From the NCBI GenBank assembly GCA_950295325.1, contig OX485804.1:21144001-21208000 (forward strand): 64,000 bases of DNA, written 5' to 3'. The position numbers and the translations under genes were made by a program. Below are positions 1 through 10,000 of this stretch, one piece after another. This stretch comes from Polytrichum commune (lineage: Eukaryota > Streptophyta > Polytrichopsida > Polytrichales > Polytrichaceae). Under the pieces are notes generated by a model. That model did no database searches. It saw nothing but the letters and a program-made list of their open reading frames with translations, and was not told the origin of the DNA. Numbering within the stretch: the first letter of the stretch is position 1; each line of letters begins with the position of its first letter.

Positions 1-2229
1 TCTAATGGAAACCCACAATAATTCTCAAGAGACCACAGAAATGCAAAAATCAAGAGGGGTAGGAATGCATGTAACATACTATGCACTTCATGCTTCAAAT
101 AGACAATTTGCAGATGAGAGCACTAACATTGGTGCCAATGAGGACTAGTCTCTGTCATCATTGATTATACTATTTGCAGAATAACTCAGGGATAAAGGAG
201 TGTAGAGTTTGATGATCACCTCTCCGAAATAGTTGGGATGCCTGGACCACCTCCAGACACCTACATCACACCATCTGCCCTTGCTTGCAGGGTTTTTCTT
301 CAAATTGAGCTTCTGCTGATCGGCAATTGCTTCAATGACCACACCAATGGTCCACAGAACCCAACCCACTATATCCGCAACATTGATGTTTGGATTATGA
401 TCACTTGCATTGACAACAGTCACAGGTAGACTCACAGTCCAGACCCAAAATGCCTGTTACCAAACACCATGGAGAAACAGAATTACAATCTAGGTCGCTT
501 TCACATTAGCACCAAATGAAGTGGCACAACCTTTATTTTTTCTTTGAGGCCCGAGGATTAATTTCAAACCCTCACAGTACGAGCTGTTAGTGCTTTTGAA
601 ATAGTTGAAGAATTTCATCTAAATCACAACCACATACCATACAGGAAGCCGAAGGGATTATTTACGTCTCATGTATGTACTTGGGTAGATCATTGTTATC
701 AATTTGTTGAATAGCATCTCATTTCTGAAAACAGGGGATACTTGCTTAAACTTCAATAGTCATGACAGATTGATGGTGAAGAAATCTATGGAAAAATTGG
801 TGTCCATGTTCAATCAGTGAAGTCAGGCCAAGGTGAGAAGCAGGAGTAACCTGAAATGTCCAGAATCCAGCAAACTTGAGAAGATTGCCTCGCTTGTCAT
901 CAAACCGTCTGTCTTCCCCCCACGCGAGAATACTAAACATTCCATTTTCCACATTCTGAAGTTATTTTCTTGCAGAATTGCTGGTCAACAAGCAAGAAGG
1001 GATCTACACTAGTTCATCTGAGCCATCATTCTCAGTTGTATTCAAATATGCATGATTTTTTTAATCTTTGTCATAGTATTTCATTTCAAGCTCCTCTGCT
1101 GACCCAGTTGAAGTGTTGAGACAAGAGGTTTTGTCTTAAGGTTTACGTAGCATGTATTGGCCATAAGAAAGCATCCAATGAGTAAGGGATTGTCCCATAC
1201 CGGAGGAGCAAGAAGCCGGACAGTCGCATTCCCCAAAGTACGACTAAGATAGTGAGGACAATCTGCCATTAAAGAAACAACGTGAGTAGATTAGCCTCTA
1301 CTATGTAGTAAATGCCTCGCTGAAGCACAGGATCCGAAGAAGACAAATAATGTTTTACATGCCCCCCACAAATTTTGCACGAAGACATATATACCTGTCG
1401 AAAGTGCCAGGTTGCATGAAGGAAGAATGTGAGAACGGCCAGTATAATGAAGTTTGTGCCACCTGCAATACTCCCCATAAACATCCCAATCAAAATCCAC
1501 AAGGCACTGAATTAAGCTACTGAGATCTACCATCTATGAAGAAGAGAATTCAAAGTTCAATTGAAAACGGGCACGGTATATTGCTCACCAGCGAAGTCCG
1601 TAACTTTGTCAAACTTGAATCCAGCGGCAATGACGAAGAATGAAAATTGGTAAAGAACCTGCACACGGGCACACAAATGTCATCCAATCAATCCCTGAAT
1701 TCACTCAACAATTTAAATCAAAAATCGGGAAAAAAAACTCGGAACTATTAAAACTAGAAATAAAGCTTCCCGTGGCGATAGTCACAACATACGTCGCTGC
1801 AAGCTCGCAAACGAAGTAGATGAGAGGGAGAGAAAACAATTTGTTTGTTATCATGGTAACTATTGCCGTAAGGGCCAAAACACTCTGGTCGATCACAAAT
1901 TATGTCATCGAATTAATTTCTCAATTCTTGAACAAGTAAACAGAAAACCGAACTATCAACAATTTGAAAAGGAAGCTTCTCGTGGAAATACGAGCTCCTC
2001 GTTGCAAGACCGCAAGCAAAGAAAAAGAGGAACCAAATAAGAAAGGTCTCACGGTCGCTTTTGGAGTAATCGCCAGATAATTCTGGTCGAAATTAAATGC
2101 CTTCAAATCAATCTCTCAATCTCTTGAACAAAGTAGAACTAAACAACTCTGAACTGTCATGAATAGAAAAATAAAGGTTCCCGTCGCGATAGCCTCAAGA
2201 TATGCAGCTCCTCGCTGCAATACCGCAAA

Positions 2230-2277
<48 letters not shown>

Positions 2278-2522
2278 AGTAATGATCAGATGATTCCACT
2301 CGATTACAAATGTCATCGAATCAACCTCTCAATTTCTTCAACAATGAAAGAAACTCTGAACTATCAAGAGAATAAAGCTTCCCGCGGCAATAGCCACAAC
2401 ATAGACAGCTCCTCGCTGCAAGACCACAAGTTGAGAGAGAGAGAGACAGAGAGAGAGAGGGAGAGACTCACGGTCACTATTGCAGTAATGGCCAAATAAT
2501 TCTGGTCGATCACAAACGCCAT
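1..2522 (-). CDS. DUF1295 / steroid 5-alpha-reductase-like membrane enzyme, 3' end outside window
   Basis: Six exons can be joined in frame on the minus strand: 2522-2472, 1658-1589, 1462-1395, 1262-1201, 932-851 and 453-220, each with GT-AG borders, giving the first 189 residues. The start (MAFVIDQNYLAITAIVT) matches the usual N-terminus of plant DUF1295 proteins. Later landmarks are FDKVTDFAGGTNF, the conserved WGEDRRFDD block, VWTVSLPVTVVNAS, ADQQKL and SRHPNYFGE, the last being part of the reductase signature seen in steroid 5-alpha-reductase and delta-14/24 sterol reductase relatives. Family members are multi-pass membrane proteins; the substrate of the plant DUF1295 group is not settled, so I infer only an NAD(P)H-dependent reductase-like role. 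The exon that should continue with a LLWWGIF-like segment is not in positions 1-219, so the gene runs off the left edge. Exon 1 is repeated upstream of intron 1 (see separate entry). Confidence 0.9.
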
Positions 2523-2525
2523 GGC
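1695..2525 (-). repeat. Four tandem copies of first exon plus intron start
   Basis: A unit of about 190-215 bp occurs four times: about 2321-2525, 2111-2320, 1918-2110 and 1695-1912. Each contains a version of the coding exon (DQNYLAITAI-like) followed by the same intron beginning and the recognisable 'CTCCTCGCTGCAA' stretch. Only the outermost copy (2321-2525) keeps both a normal ATG and a GTGAGT donor. The 1918-2110 copy keeps GTGAGA as donor, but its ATG has become AAG, with an in-frame ATG one codon further out. The 2111-2320 copy has lost the donor to an expanded CT/GA tract, and the 1695-1912 copy has AT in place of GT. Confidence 0.88.
2228..2272. repeat. (GA)n microsatellite
   Basis: An uninterrupted GA run in the second exon-1 copy. 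It replaces the splice-donor area found in the intact copy. A shorter, imperfect GA tract occupies the equivalent place at 2436-2465, just inside intron 1 of the functional copy. Confidence 0.95.
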
Positions 2526-2527
2526 TG

Positions 2528-3015
2528 GTGCTCTCTCCACCAAACCTCACAAAAAAAATTACCAAGCCGAACCTCTGAAGCTGTATCCTCCAATAACAAG
2601 AAACGCACTGCTTCCACTGAAGCTGCCTCTCCACCTCCTATTATTCACAATGCATTTAAAATCTACGTCGATTTAAAGCAAGGAAGCAAAAGAGAGCCTG
2701 ATTATCCAAACTCGCGATATGGCGTACACCTAAACCTCTTCACACCACCAGAACGCGTCTCCCGCACAAAACTACCGAACCTAAAACCCTGAGGCTTCCT
2801 GTCCACCTCCTATTATTCACAATTCGTTAAAAACTACCTCGGTATATAGCAACGCAGGAAACGAGAGCCTGAGTATCAAAAATCGCGAAGAGCGCACACC
2901 AAAACCCCCTTCAAAACACCAGACACGGGTCTCCGGCACAAAATTACCGAACGTAAAACTCTGGAGCTGTCTCCTTTGAAAACAAGAGACGCACTTATTC
3001 CACTGAAGCTCAAAC
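2528..3015. repeat. Degenerate tandem duplication in promoter/5' region of DUF1295 gene
   Basis: Blocks such as 'CCACCTCCTATTATTCACAA' (near 2630 and 2804), 'ACCGAACCT/ACCGAACGT' and 'GACGCACTTATTCCACTGAAG' (compare 'AACGCACTGCTTCCACTGAAG') recur in the same order. This indicates about two and a half diverged copies of a roughly 170-210 bp unit immediately upstream of the start codon. The duplication is separate from the exon-1 array but adjoins it. Confidence 0.7.
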
Positions 3016-3337
3016 CTCCGTCTCTAATAGTCTGCGCACTGGTCAGTTGGAAAGCGGAAAAGTACGATCATCCAAAGTGGCGGAGGAAGCGGCCCGGGGG
3101 CTTCGGAGGGAGGTCCATGGCAAGTGTCCAAAGACCTTCCATGAAAAGTTGCGCATTGATTAACTAATCAACACTGAGGTAAGTTATCGTCGCTTGGAGG
3201 AGCCAGAGTTTGAACTTTACAACAGAGACAGGGAAGGGAGGGAGGAGGCTCGGTGGAGCTGCTCGTCGATGTGTTTTCTTCGGTCCGGGCCCCGAGTCGG
3301 AGGAGACTCATCAAGGTGTAACTTATTAAGGGCCGGT

Positions 3338-3625
3338 TCACATGGGGTCCCAAGTCCCAAGTCACTTGAGGTCAATCTGTGCAATCTCCACCGTTGAGAG
3401 CATGGAAGTTGGGACTTCCCACTTCACATGCAGTCCCAAGTCCCAAGTCACTTGAGGTCAATATGTGCAATCTCCACCGTTGAGAGCATGGAAGTTGGGA
3501 CTTCCCACTTCACATGCGGTCCCAAGTCCCAAGTCACTTGAGGTCAATTTGTGCAATCTCCACCGTTGAGAGCATGGAAGTTGGGACTTCCCACTTCACA
3601 TGCAGTCCCAAGTCCTAAGTCCCAA
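3338..3625. repeat. 86-bp tandem repeat, three copies plus a partial
   Basis: The landmark 'GTCAAT(C/A/T)TGTGCAATCTCC' starts at 3371, 3457 and 3543, exactly 86 bp apart. Each unit also holds 'GGTCCCAAGTCCCAAGTCAC' and 'TTGGGACTTCCCACTTCAC', so short inverted segments (AAGTCCCA/TGGGACTT) occur inside each unit. The array ends in a partial copy near 3625. No coding potential. Confidence 0.93.
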
Positions 3626-4259
3626 CTATGACATGGATGCCTACATGGCAATAGGCTTGACACTGGTGTTGAGAATTGGGTCAAGCAAAGAGCTAGACCC
3701 AACTCACAACACAAGTCCCGCAAATATTATTACATACTAGATTAGTCGACATCCAACTTCATTAATAATTAACCATCTGTTAATGGTTTCTTGAGGCTGA
3801 AAAGTTGGGATTTTGCCTTCATGTTGGGACTTGCTAGCATGAATGGGATTTAGGACTTGGGACCCAATCGAACTAACCCAAGAGTTATTTGTAGCTCGTA
3901 AAGCATATGCAACCATGGGTTTAGTCCCAAACATTGAGTTTATGACAATTAACACAAATTCTCCCAAGTTTTCTTAATGTTTAAATGACCATACACAAAG
4001 AGAGGTGCCAAGTTATTGAAAAATAGCTTTCTAGCTTGTCCAACTAGGATGGTGGGCCAAGCTAACCTTGCATAGGCCGATCCGGGAATTAGGGCAATGG
4101 GTCACATCTGCATACCCTATTTTAGATCCTAATTAACATTCTCTCAAAGTTTGAGAGGTGGAAACAAGAGGTCCCAAAAGTTTCACCCTACTTTCAAAAT
4201 AGGCTCCAATACACAACGAGCTAACGGGCTCTTAATAGCAAGGTTTTCTCAAAGAAGGG
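3626..4259. other. Intergenic, no gene seen
   Basis: AT-rich sequence without a recognisable coding region. Isolated words of the neighbouring 86-bp repeat (AAGTCCCA, TTGGGACT) continue to about 3850, suggesting an older, decayed extension of the array. Confidence 0.6.
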
Positions 4260-4545
4260 TCAAACCCATGGTTTCGTTCCTCTTTGAAGGACTTTACAGA
4301 TTACTCTATTATGGTGATATGATTTGAGTTGGCCACTACGTAAGGTAGTGTGCCTTAAATGGTTACTTTCTCCAACTAGCATGCTTCTTCCAGGATATGA
4401 AACATGCGAGATGGTTAGCAAATCCAAATCGAAGCCGGGGCCACTTTCCTCATGCTTTTTGGAGCTCATATGGATATCTTATTCATTGTCAAAGTGATGA
4501 TTCTCGTGCTTCTTAAGTGGTCATATAGGTCACCCCGATGATGTT
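4260..4545 (+). repeat. Dispersed repeat family, copy A
   Basis: This stretch aligns by eye with 5440-5600 and 40737-40940. Shared words include 'CCAACTAGC..GCTTCT', 'GGATATGA.ACATGCGA', 'GATGGTTAGCAAATCCAAA', 'GCCACTTTCCTCA', 'GGAGC.CATATGGAT' and 'ATTGTCAAAGTGA'. The copies are diverged and have no open frame. The class is unknown; old LTR fragments are one possibility. Confidence 0.65.
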
Positions 4546-4608
4546 CACTCTTGGACCTACACCAATTATCATATTTTGAGCACATAGTCCAATGTCTTTT
4601 AAGCACAT

Positions 4609-5260
4609 AACACAATATTCATTAAAATGAGAGTTTTCCAGTGAATTGAGAGTACATAAAGCAAACTATTAATCCAATAATGAAATGAAAACCACTGGAA
4701 AGTTGTAGAGTACAAGTAAAAAAATAACATTTGATTTTCCGCCGTAGTTTCCATTAAAATGAGAGTACGTTAAGCTGGGAAATCGACTCATTTAGGCCGA
4801 CTCAACCTAAATTGACAACATATCGTCCTCATTTAGGTTGACTCAACCTAAATTGACTAACATATTGTCCTCATTTAGGTCGACTCAACCTAAATTGAAT
4901 AACATAATTGTCCTCATTTAGGTCGACTCAACCTAAATTGACAGCATAATGTCCTCATTTAGGTCGACTCAACCTAAATTGACAAAATATTGTCCTCATT
5001 TAGGTCGACTCAACCTAAATTGACAAAATATTGTCCTCATTTAGGTCGACTCAACCTAAATTGACAAAATATTGTCCTCATTTAGGTCGACTCAACCTAA
5101 ATGAGTCGATTTCCCAGCTTAACATACTCTCATTTTAATGAAAACTACACACTCTGAAGTATAATCTAGTATTTATCAACCTAACATGACTTTTAGGTGT
5201 CCAAATGGCCAATATTATTTTGAGAGGATCCCACTCTCTTAAAATATTGAATATCGTGTT
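4609..5260 (+). mobile_element. Palindrome-array MITE, copy 1 (TSD ACAT)
   Basis: The element starts AACACAATATTC and ends GAATATCGTGTT and is flanked by a 4-bp direct repeat, ACAT (4605-4608 and 5261-5264). Inside, an inverted repeat of about 45 bp (4750-4797 and 5099-5143, containing AAGCTGGGAAATCGACTCA) brackets an array of eight roughly 40-44 bp units, each holding the palindromic core TTTAGGTCGACTCAACCTAA. There is no coding capacity. A second copy in opposite orientation lies at 9461-10000. The superfamily is uncertain; a 4-bp target duplication is unusual among well-known plant TIR families. Confidence 0.85.
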
Positions 5261-8200
5261 ACATGCCTTTTTGGAGCCACACCTACCTACATACCACTTA
5301 AATATAGGGTGTCCAACTAAGATCAGTATCCAAATTAGGCACATCTACCTTATGATGATATGATTTGAGTTGGGCAATATGTCACCTATTGAAAACAAGC
5401 GAGTGTACTTAAGGTAGATAAGTCTTGAAGGGGTATTTTTCCCAACTAGCCCACTTCTCCTAAGATATGAAATTGTGACTAGTATGAGATGGTTAGCATA
5501 TTCAAACCAAGGCCATAGCCACTTTCCTCTTAATTTTGGGGCTCAAATGAATTTTTCATTCAATATCAAAGTGAAGCTTCTTCTGCTCATTGTATGGCCA
5601 TACAACTCTCCTAATTGTGTTGATGGTTGAGCCTATTTTTGTTATCATGTAAGGTCGAGGCATCCATAGACGACCAAGTCAATTCAACTTCTCACTAGGG
5701 TCATTTATGCCGATATGGATGAGATCCATATTTTTAGGCAAATGGAAGTAAGCTTTATGTGGTGGCAACTTGTGATTGATTACTTCATAAGTGTTTTGAC
5801 AACTGTTGTAGCCAAGCATTTAGCATTTAGATGAGTGGTTATAGGTTAACCTATAGATTGGCTATATGTTAACCTAACTTTACTGCTTCAAAGTTTGTAG
5901 CAATTTTCATATTCATGAAAGATAATTAGAATTCTGTTGCATTTTCCTCAAAATTTGTTACTCTTTGCAAGAAATATAATTCCCCATGTTTACTCCTCCT
6001 AAACATATGCAAAATCTCCTATTTTATCAGTTAAAGATGCCTCAACCTTAATTCGATCTTTCTAAGCACATGTCTTCCTTTTTTTGTATCTGTTCTGGGA
6101 GGCACACTTGATCACACACCACTCAAATATAGGTGTCCAATTAAGAAAAGTAGTTGAATCACGGCTGTCTATCTTGGTTTCTACCCGAGTTTCCATGCAC
6201 TTTTAAGTTTTTTCATCTGAAATTAACCTAAGGTAAGTGGGCCTAATTTGGTTAATTTTCTTGATTGGTCACCTACATTTGAGTGGTGGGTGATTAGGTG
6301 CGAATCTAACAACGGACATAAAAAAGACACGTGTTGAAAATTAGACCACATACTCAAATTTTGTTAGACATTCTAAACTCAATATTCAACATATTTGAGG
6401 ACCTATGTGGCCTTCTTATGCTTCACTATCACTGAACTTTGGTAAATTATTACAATTCAAGGTTTGCTCCATAACTTTATGGGATTCATCTTAGCTTCTT
6501 CAGGTTCATATGTGGATGCACAAAATTTCCAACCTCACGAATCCAAGTAGTAAGGTAGCAAACAACAAAAATTAACTAAGTAAAGCCCATCTATCACATG
6601 TGGCCCAGTTGTGGACACTTCCAACCCCACACAATTTTGGCCCTTGGATTGGAATGGGAATAGTCTTGATTCCATGAGGCAATTGCAATGAATCATAGAT
6701 ATTGTCATTTCAAGCCTCAGAATCGAAGTTGAGATGTAAAGGTTATAGTAGGTAAAAACTTGAAACTTCTCTTTCTCTTTAGCATTATCATCATGGGTGT
6801 TCGCAATTGAAACTAGACTCTTGTCTCTACATTCTGAGCACATAGTCCAACCTTATCATAACACAGATCTTGTTAGTGGTTCATTCTCAATTACAAGCCT
6901 TGTCATATATCACTCAAATATAGGTGTCCAACTAGGCAGAGGGACCACTTAAGGCACACATACCTTATGTGGACCTTACATGGTCATTCTCTACAATAAG
7001 ACACCTACCGTAAATCCAAGGTGGTTACCAAGCCATTGTCAATATATTGGTTTATTTTCATGATTTCATTTGCAAACAAAGCATTTTACTAATTTTCACT
7101 TCTCTTTACAAAAATAGATGAGGATTTTGGAGCAAACTGTTTTTTTAAAAGAATTCAAGAAATCACAATTTATTGTAATAAACAACAAATTTGCTTTGGC
7201 ATTATAACATGTTTGAGTGGTATATGGGAAGGGTTGGAGTTAAGAATTCAAACAACACTAAAAAGACACGTGCTTATGATGAGCTTGGATTAGTGTGCAC
7301 CATTCTAGGCTCAATAGATAACACATTTTGGAGGGTCCATGCTCGATTGTTTAGACATAAAGAGAATCTTCACATTAACCTTTCATATTTCTTGCATCTC
7401 GTCTCCAATTCTAGAACATCAAATGACAATACAGTTGTATACGTGATTCGCAATTGCTAACTAGACAAGACAATTCTTGATCCAAGCCAATGGTCAAATT
7501 GTTTGTGGAGTTGGAAGTTCTTACAATAAGGTCACATATCAAGTTAATATCTACGTGCCCATGCACTTCATCATGAGAGTCAAATTTATCTAAGGGTTTG
7601 TCCACATGACCGGAAGTTTTCCCATGTGGCAAATAAAGAGAGGAGTTTGATTGGTTCCTAGATGCAATTGTTACTCACATGAGAGGAAAGCCAAGGGAAT
7701 TGCAATGATGATGGGCCATACACACTTTTTAGGTTCACATTTAGGTTCGGAATTCTATGTGGCACGTAAAGTGTTGACATGGCAACAAAGAGACAATCAT
7801 CTAGCATGTTGGGCCATTGTTGCACATAAGTCCTGGAGTTCATAACATTATTAAGTTGGGTCCAAGCATGGTAAAGTGGACCCAAAAAATGCTCCGGTAT
7901 ACTAAAACAAATTTTTTTTGGGTCAAAGGCCTAAAAATACTGGCAAAGCATTGTTTAAATTGGATTTCTTTTCATGATGACCTTTGTTGTTGTGTTGAAT
8001 ACTCAAATTTAGAAAATCAAGTTGACATCTTCAATACTTATCAGTAAAAGTGATGCTCAGAAGCAAATAGTTGAGTTTGGTTTTGGAAGTAGATTTCATA
8101 ACCTTAACTATTTTGAAGTTGGAATTTTCTTTCGTATTCCTTGAATTCGTTATCTACTCGAGGGAATCATCACAAAACTTTGTGAAAAATCATCAATTTA

Positions 8201-9460
8201 ATGTAGTTTTATTGTACTTTAAACAAATTTTTGACAGTCACTTGTTCAATATCACCTACTTGCACACCACTTGTAACGTCTTCTAAAATATGTAGACTTT
8301 TCTTAAAAAAAAATTGTCATCGTAATTTTCTTGGCTTTGTAGATCAATATGTTTTAAAAATGTCTATGATTTTTTTTCTTTACAAAATTTAAAGTTAATG
8401 TATAGTTTTGAATCACTTTCAGTGAACACTAGGTAGAGATTAGGAGTTGTCCACTTTACCGTGCTCGCACCCCATTGCTATTAGTCGTTTCATTCTAATA
8501 ATATCAATACTTCACCTGAGTTTTTGAACATGAATATGCAAGTGTAGTGCTTTGTTGTGAGAATAAATAGAGCATAATTCCAAATATAATTTAACTTATT
8601 CCCAACCATCGTACAAATGTAGCTGAATAATGTTATGTTCGGCCATAGAGAAGTAATTCTCTTGGACATGGTTACTTTTTCATGCCACAAAGGAAGTCGC
8701 CAAGATTATATATTAGAGTGTTTATCAAAGTAATTATAGCTACACTTGATGGTTTACGATTAAAAAATTACTACCTAAAGTTTAAATCTTATAAATTTTA
8801 ACAAATCGCACATAGAGATATAAATTTTAGTCCACTCGTGAGGCTTGAAATAATGTTTATAAATGGGCTTATGACTGATTTTTAACCTAGTGATCTATTG
8901 CTGACATTTTCAATTCTATATATAGAATTGAAGTATTATGTGGTTCTTTCTTATTTTTCTTCATGAATGAAATTGCCCAAAACTCCCAAAAATCAAAGAA
9001 ATTGGATGAAATCATCAATTTGGGGATGAATATGTACAAAATTGGATGAAAATGTGTGTACTCATTCACATGTCACTCCAATGGTTGTAGCCAATGCTCT
9101 TCTCTTGAGAATTTTGAACAAAAAATTCATTGGGCTTATGGGTTGGACTTTGCCTAAAGAAAAAGTATGCAAATTATGAGGCCGCACGTGAAGTGATTGC
9201 ATGGGTTGTTCTAGAGTTGGTTTGGCCCAAACTTGAACTAAGTTTATGATTGCCAAAACTTGATTAGTGATTGATCAATCCACTATGGATCTTTGATGGT
9301 CAAGCCTTAGTGAGGTGGGGGTGTAATAATAAATTGATCGAGTGTGTGGTTGTCATAGTTGAGATGAAGCATTTAGAATGTCTAGGAAACACACGGGGGG
9401 TGGACTCTTCATACTATGTATGAGCTAACGTGAGTGTAAGTTATTGTGCTCTTGTCTTTA
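5261..9460. other. Gene-poor region between inverted MITE copies
   Basis: About 4.2 kb of AT-rich DNA with no convincing coding region; open frames are short and unconserved in appearance. It holds more pieces of the dispersed repeat seen at 4260 (5270-5620) and several copies of the phrase 'CACTCAAATATAGGTGTCCAA' (near 5290, 6120 and 6910), always followed by an AAGTA/ACCTTA-type continuation. I see no RNA gene or transposase here. Confidence 0.6.
5270..5620 (+). repeat. Dispersed repeat family, copy B
   Basis: It begins with 'GGAGCCACACCTACCTACATACCAC', a phrase split here only to name it, followed by the ATATAGG.GTCCAACTAAGA word and the block shared with 4260-4545 (CCCAACTAGCCCACTTCT, GAGATGGTTAGCA, GCCACTTTCCTC). 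It is better preserved in order than copy A. The same head phrase recurs at 41220. Confidence 0.6.
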
Positions 9461-10000
9461 AACACGATATTCAATATTTTGAGAGAGTGGGATCCTCTCA
9501 AAATAATATTGGCCATTTGGACACCTAAAAGTCATGTTAGGTTGATAAATACTAGATTATACTTCAGACGTGTAGTTTCCATTAAAATGAGAGTATGTTA
9601 AGCTGGGAAATCGACTCATTTAGGTTGAGTCGACCTAAATGAGGACAATATTTTGTCAATTTAGGTTGAGTCGACCTAAATGAGGACATTATGTTGTCAA
9701 TTTAGGTTGAGTCGACCTAAATGAGGACAATTATGTTAGTCAATTTAGGTTGAGTCGACCTAAATGAGGACAATATGTTAGTCAATTTAGGTTGAGTCGA
9801 CCTAAATGAGTCGATTTCCCAGCTTAACATGCTCTCATTTTAATGGAAACTACAACGGAATTTACGGCGGAAAATCAAATGTTATTTTTTTACTTGTACT
9901 CTACAACTTTCCAGTGGTATTCATTTCATTATTGGATTAATAGTTTACTTTATGTACTCTCAATTCACTGGAAAACTCTCATTTTAATGAATATTGTGTT
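9461..10000 (-). mobile_element. Palindrome-array MITE, copy 2 (inverted, TSD TTTA)
   Basis: Reverse orientation of the 4609-5260 element. It starts AACACGATATTC and ends GAATATTGTGTT, with the 4-bp direct repeat TTTA at 9457-9460 and 10001-10004. It carries five internal TTTAGGTTGAGTCGACCTAA units against eight in the other copy, which accounts for its shorter length. The unique flanks inside the element (for example the ACTTTCCAGTGG and GGATCCTCTCAAAATAATAT words) match the first copy closely. Confidence 0.85.

Noticed and set aside
4609-10000. One 5.4-kb transposon with 540-650 bp terminal inverted repeats
   Set aside because: Each arm has its own inverted ends and its own 4-bp duplication, so two separate insertions explain the data better.
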